Shown here piece after piece: positions 7,031 to 9,937 of a stretch of DNA of 9,937 nt. Position 1 is the stretch's first letter. Every line of letters starts with the position of its first letter. The notes under the pieces were generated by a model. It was not told where the DNA came from. It ran no database searches and saw only the letters and a program-made list of their open reading frames with translations. Source of the DNA: Bacillota bacterium (GTDB taxonomy: Bacteria; Bacillota; Syntrophomonadia; Syntrophomonadales; Syntrophomonadaceae); assembly GCA_017861475.1 (NCBI GenBank), contig JAGFXV010000030.1:1-9937 (forward strand), read 5' to 3'. The position numbers were made by a program, and so were the translations under genes.

Positions 7031-8260
7031 CTATTCTGCCATCCGGTCAGCCAGATCAAGTTCATTGATTACTTCGTCATAGATTTGTAAAAGCCCGGTA
7101 CGCTGCTCATCCGGGACTTCGTAGGTATCCATACAGCGTTCGAAGATTTCTCTGGCATCGAGTTCGTTCAGCAGTTCGCCCGAACCGCTCACACTCACTC
7201 CCTGATCCCAGATCCGCTGGTTACATACCCGCAAGATCTCCAGTTCGCTGCCTGCAACGGTTGTTTCCAACTGTTCCCGCAGATCACTGATGATTTCTTT
7301 TCCTTCATAGACTATTTCCAGCCAGGCTTTTGTCCCGGTCATAATCAATTCATTCAATTGCTGCGCAATTTGTTCCCTGTCGCCGCGAACCCGGCAGAGT
7401 TTCTGCCAAAGCGGCACCTCAATTGGCTTCATATCAAATTGCTGCTTGTTCCAATCCAGTTTAATGACCGACTTTAGGCGTCCGGCCTCACCAAATCCCA
7501 TCGGCAGCGGCGCACCGGCATAGCGAAATTTTTCCTGCCCACCCACCGTCTGAGCGCTGTGGAGATGACCCAACGCCAGATAATCGATATAATCCGGAAA
7601 AATATCCACGCCGACATGGGCCAGTGAACCCACATACAATTCTCTGACCCCATCTCCTTCAACCGTTCTGCCACCGGCTGCAAAAAGATGCCCCATGGCA
7701 ATGATGGGCACCCGGCGTTCCAACTGATCCCTGATATCCGCTGCTCGCCGGCAGATTTGTGTATAGTGATTCATTATGCCTTCCACCAGTTTGCGATCCT
7801 TGTCTTCAACCGTCTCGCTGCTCTCCATACTGCGGATATCCCGGTCACGCAGATAGGGTACGGCACAAATGATCAGCTCTGCTTCCCCTTGACTGTCTTT
7901 CAATACCAGCACTTCCTCATCGCTGTTCGTACCAATGCTGCCAACGATGTAAATTTGTAAATGACGCAACAAATCACGGGGAGCATCAAGAAAGGAAGGA
8001 GAATCATGGTTTCCAGCCACAATCACGACATGACGGCAGGAAGAAGCGGCTACCCGGCATAAAAAGCGGTAATACATCTCCTGGGCACGATTGCTGGGTG
8101 CCGTGTTGTCGAAGACATCTCCCGCCACCAACAGAACATCGATTTCTTCCTCTGCCAGGAGCTGCGCCAGCCATTCCAGAAAAGCATCAAATTCTTCATA
8201 TCTTTTACGTCCATATAAAGAGCGTCCCAGATGCCAATCCGAGGTATGTATTATTTTCAT
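7031..8260 (-). CDS. sbcD: SbcD, Mre11-like nuclease subunit of SbcCD
   Basis: The protein has 409 residues and is a metallophosphoesterase giving Mn-dependent 3'-5' double-strand exonuclease and hairpin-opening endonuclease activity when bound to SbcC. The phosphodiesterase motifs are complete and in order. They are DWH (D8, H10), GDVFD (47-51), GNHDSP (N84, H85, D86), the histidine in AMGHLF (H191), and GHLHSA (H232, H234). The C-terminal third is the capping and SbcC-binding region (LREQLETTVAGSELEI and beyond). The length is typical of the family. ATG 8260 is preceded by AAAGGAG at 9 nt. The stop lies 13 nt before the sbcC start, and the sbcC ribosome binding site overlaps it, indicating translational coupling and equimolar synthesis. 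It follows the HD-protein gene by 53 nt with no terminator, so all three are probably cotranscribed. Confidence 0.97.
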   Translation of the reverse strand: MKIIHTSDWHLGRSLYGRKRYEEFDAFLEWLAQLLAEEEIDVLLVAGDVFDNTAPSNRAQEMYYRFLCRVAASSCRHVVIVAGNHDSPSFLDAPRDLLRHLQIYIVGSIGTNSDEEVLVLKDSQGEAELIICAVPYLRDRDIRSMESSETVEDKDRKLVEGIMNHYTQICRRAADIRDQLERRVPIIAMGHLFAAGGRTVEGDGVRELYVGSLAHVGVDIFPDYIDYLALGHLHSAQTVGGQEKFRYAGAPLPMGFGEAGRLKSVIKLDWNKQQFDMKPIEVPLWQKLCRVRGDREQIAQQLNELIMTGTKAWLEIVYEGKEIISDLREQLETTVAGSELEILRVCNQRIWDQGVSVSGSGELLNELDAREIFERCMDTYEVPDEQRTGLLQIYDEVINELDLADRMAE

Positions 8261-8313
8261 GAAAAAGAGCTCCTTTCCGGCTCGTAAAGGTAAAATTCAA
8301 CAGCAACTTTGAA

Positions 8314-9510
8314 CTAAAGCTGCCAGTAATCGAAATAAGCTTTAAAATCTATGCCGCATATTTTGGCTGAGGCATATTTGGCATAGATCATCTCTTTTCC
8401 TTTCAGCATATCCGGTGCCTTGATGCCATAATCGACAGACATGGATGCTTCGATATAGGCAGCCAGTTGATCGGCTGCGCGTACCATGGCTCCGTCCAGC
8501 GGATCGAACTCGTCGCTGAAATATTTTTCACTGAGTATTTCCGAAGGGCATATGAGCGTTTTGCCGTCCACTCTGGCTTTGCTTTGGAACTCATCTTCCA
8601 GGAAATAACGTATTTCCTGCTGCCAGGCCCGGGGCAGCAACGGTAAGATTTTCTCCCCGAATTGCTCCTGTTCGATGGTCTTGATCAGTTCTTCCAGTCC
8701 AGCCACCGATCGTTTGACCGGAGACACAATATCCCGGGTCAGAACCTCTGGCAAATCATGAAAAAGACCGGTAAAAAAATTATTGTAAATACGTTTTCCG
8801 CCGGCCCCTATCTCCAGTGAAAAAAGGTACAAAAGCATGGCAACAATGAGCATATGCCCCAGCACTGACGTTTCCGGTACCCGGGGCGACTGGGCCCATC
8901 TTTGCTGAAATCTGAGCTGCCCTACCAGGTCCATGAAATTGCGGCTTTTTTTACCCAGCACGAATTTCTGTACCCCGGCCAGGTCATAGAACTCTTCCAC
9001 TTCATTGGCAATATTCTGACGGGTTTGCTCCAAACCAAAAAAGCCTGCGTTCATGCGGTCGATAATGGCAAACTCCCAGTTGGTCGCCAGGTAATGAGCC
9101 GCCCGCAAAATCCGTTTTTCAAATTTGGCATAATCGGGAGAAAAAAAATATCGGTTCATTTTGGCGAGAAAATCTCCTTTTATACTGGCAACGCTGGTGT
9201 TGATCTGGTCGATCACCCAGGTATTGAGTTCATTACTTTTTTCGTCCATCAAACGGTGAAAAACATCCGGCTTAAGATCAGTCAGAATACTGCGCTGCAA
9301 AAATTCAAAAATTCCGCCCTCGATCAGATACTGCCAGTCTATCGCAGCTCCGCGGTCATTTTCTTCAGTTTTAGCCAGTACATAGGCAAAAACCATTTTG
9401 TGCGCCTGTTTGTCCAATTCACTAAAGCCGGTATGAGGCCTGATATGGTCATTCCAGCGTTGTATACTGGCCGGGCGGAACAACAACTCCAGCATTTCCT
9501 TACTGATCAT
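8314..9510 (-). CDS. HD-domain hydrolase, YfbR-like, with a degenerate second HD repeat
   Basis: The protein has 398 residues. The C-terminal half matches the HD phosphohydrolase pattern of YfbR-type deoxynucleoside 5'-monophosphatases (HD_3-like). It has R204-W205 (substrate pocket in YfbR), H219, the H251-D252 pair in LFHDLPEVLTRD with E255 and D260, then D347 in RAADQLAAYIEA. All metal ligands are present. The N-terminal half repeats the layout: R18-W19, H37, then IFEFLQRSILTD with E69-F70 in place of HD and D78, then RAAHYLA with H139 in place of the aspartate. The gap from first His to the HD position is 32 residues in both halves. It is probably cytoplasmic, with one active and one structural domain. 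Start: AAGGAGG is 8 nt before ATG 9510. The ATG at 9600 would add 30 residues and place the ribosome binding site inside the gene. The gene is first in the probable operon with sbcD and sbcC. The substrate is inferred, and another nucleotide is possible. Confidence 0.85.
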   Translation of the reverse strand: MISKEMLELLFRPASIQRWNDHIRPHTGFSELDKQAHKMVFAYVLAKTEENDRGAAIDWQYLIEGGIFEFLQRSILTDLKPDVFHRLMDEKSNELNTWVIDQINTSVASIKGDFLAKMNRYFFSPDYAKFEKRILRAAHYLATNWEFAIIDRMNAGFFGLEQTRQNIANEVEEFYDLAGVQKFVLGKKSRNFMDLVGQLRFQQRWAQSPRVPETSVLGHMLIVAMLLYLFSLEIGAGGKRIYNNFFTGLFHDLPEVLTRDIVSPVKRSVAGLEELIKTIEQEQFGEKILPLLPRAWQQEIRYFLEDEFQSKARVDGKTLICPSEILSEKYFSDEFDPLDGAMVRAADQLAAYIEASMSVDYGIKAPDMLKGKEMIYAKYASAKICGIDFKAYFDYWQL

Positions 9511-9701
9511 CAATCTGTCCTCCTTGACTTTGGCTTTGAAGTAATATTTCCATACACAATACCTAAATCCTGTCATCGTTGGGGGAATAAATGCATCCAA
9601 AAAAGGAGCATCTTTTGCCAGACACTCCCTTCATTTTTATTAATATGAAGCCTACATAATCAAGTTTACCTTTTCAAAACATATTATCATCCTGTAGATA
9701 C
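9511..9701. other. Intergenic region upstream of the HD-sbcD-sbcC operon
   Basis: These 191 nt separate the regulator fragment from the HD gene, both read leftward. The operon promoter should lie here, but I found no hexamer pair good enough to call. The best is TAAACT and TATTAA with a 17-nt gap, which is weak. CTTCAT (9629-9634) and ATGAAG (9645-9650) form a 6-bp stem with no T-tract. No strong terminator follows the regulator gene, so some read-through into the operon is possible. Confidence 0.4.
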
Positions 9702-9937
9702 TCACAGTTCTATACCGTATCTTTTCATCCTGCGATAAATCGTATTGCGGGATACTCCCTTGGATTCGGCAATCCTGGTGATATTGCCGCCATAGATTTC
9801 CATCAGACGCTTGATTTCCTGCTTTTCTTGCTGGGCCTGCAGAGACTTCTGGTGTTCGCGATACTTGCCGGCACTCTCTACTGCCGTAACAATCTTCCCG
9901 GTTTTTTCATGATGACGCTGCTGATCCTGCATGATCT
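9702..9937 (-). CDS. Transcriptional regulator with Fis-type C-terminal HTH (cut by window edge)
   Basis: Only the C-terminal 77 residues or so are visible. The frame stays open to the right edge, so the gene starts outside the window. The ATG at 9932 has too little upstream sequence to judge. The visible part begins with a Gln/Lys/Glu-rich linker (HHEKTGKIVTAVESAG and a helical QAQQEKQEIKRL). It ends with a Fis-family helix-turn-helix: MEIYGGNITRIAESKGVS, then RNTIYRRMKRYGIEL and the stop. This is the classic C-terminus of sigma-54-dependent activators, in which it binds the upstream enhancer site, but Fis-type HTH tails also occur in other regulators and the AAA+ domain is not visible. It lies upstream of the HD gene in the same direction, with no clear evidence that it controls it. 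Confidence 0.75.
   Translation of the reverse strand, partial: IMQDQQRHHEKTGKIVTAVESAGKYREHQKSLQAQQEKQEIKRLMEIYGGNITRIAESKGVSRNTIYRRMKRYGIEL

Noticed and set aside
8902..9648. Plus-strand open frame of 248 codons
   Set aside because: It overlaps the HD-domain gene antisense, has no convincing ribosome binding site or domain, and the minus frame carries the HD motifs.
1..9937. Dedicated defence island, prophage or CRISPR system
   Set aside because: No array, integrase, transposase, toxin-antitoxin pair or phage gene is visible. SbcCD is a housekeeping repair complex.

Overview
The window looks like chromosomal DNA of a Firmicute (Bacillota). Nearly every gene has a strong purine-rich ribosome binding site, most of them close to AGGAGG at 7-9 nt. 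Intergenic DNA is AT-rich, intrinsic terminators carry T-tracts, and SbcD/SbcC are of the ordinary bacterial type. The style (PAS-type regulators, a Fis-type HTH, moderate GC) would fit an anaerobic lineage such as the Negativicutes or Clostridia, but this is inference and no marker gene settles it.

Layout, left to right. Positions 580 to 1 (minus) hold the N-terminal part of a PAS-domain signalling protein that runs off the left edge. A divergent non-coding region of about 380 nt follows, with nested inverted repeats and a weak sigma-54-like site. Positions 959-2407 (plus) encode an APC-family amino-acid permease. It ends at a strong bidirectional terminator (2451-2476) shared with a converging gene for a small four-helix membrane protein (2500-2931, minus). 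Between that gene's promoter and the next operon lies a repeat-rich non-coding patch (about 3080-3330), including a 97-bp nested palindrome.

The right two thirds is a minus-strand cluster read HD-domain protein (9510-8314), then sbcD (8260-7031), then sbcC (7017-3334). The spacings are 53 and 13 nt, which points to one operon. SbcD is the metallophosphoesterase nuclease and SbcC the SMC-like ATPase with a zinc hook. Together they form the bacterial Mre11-Rad50 complex that cuts hairpins and protein-blocked DNA ends. The upstream HD protein resembles YfbR-type deoxynucleoside 5'-monophosphatases in its C-terminal half. Its N-terminal half looks like a degenerate second copy of the same fold. 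A further minus-strand gene enters from the right edge and shows only its C-terminal Fis-type helix-turn-helix (9937-9702).

I see no CRISPR array, tRNA, rRNA, prophage or complete insertion sequence. The most interesting points are the apparent internal duplication of the HD protein, its linkage to SbcCD, and the palindromic element that appears to sit inside the loop of a terminator-like stem downstream of sbcC.
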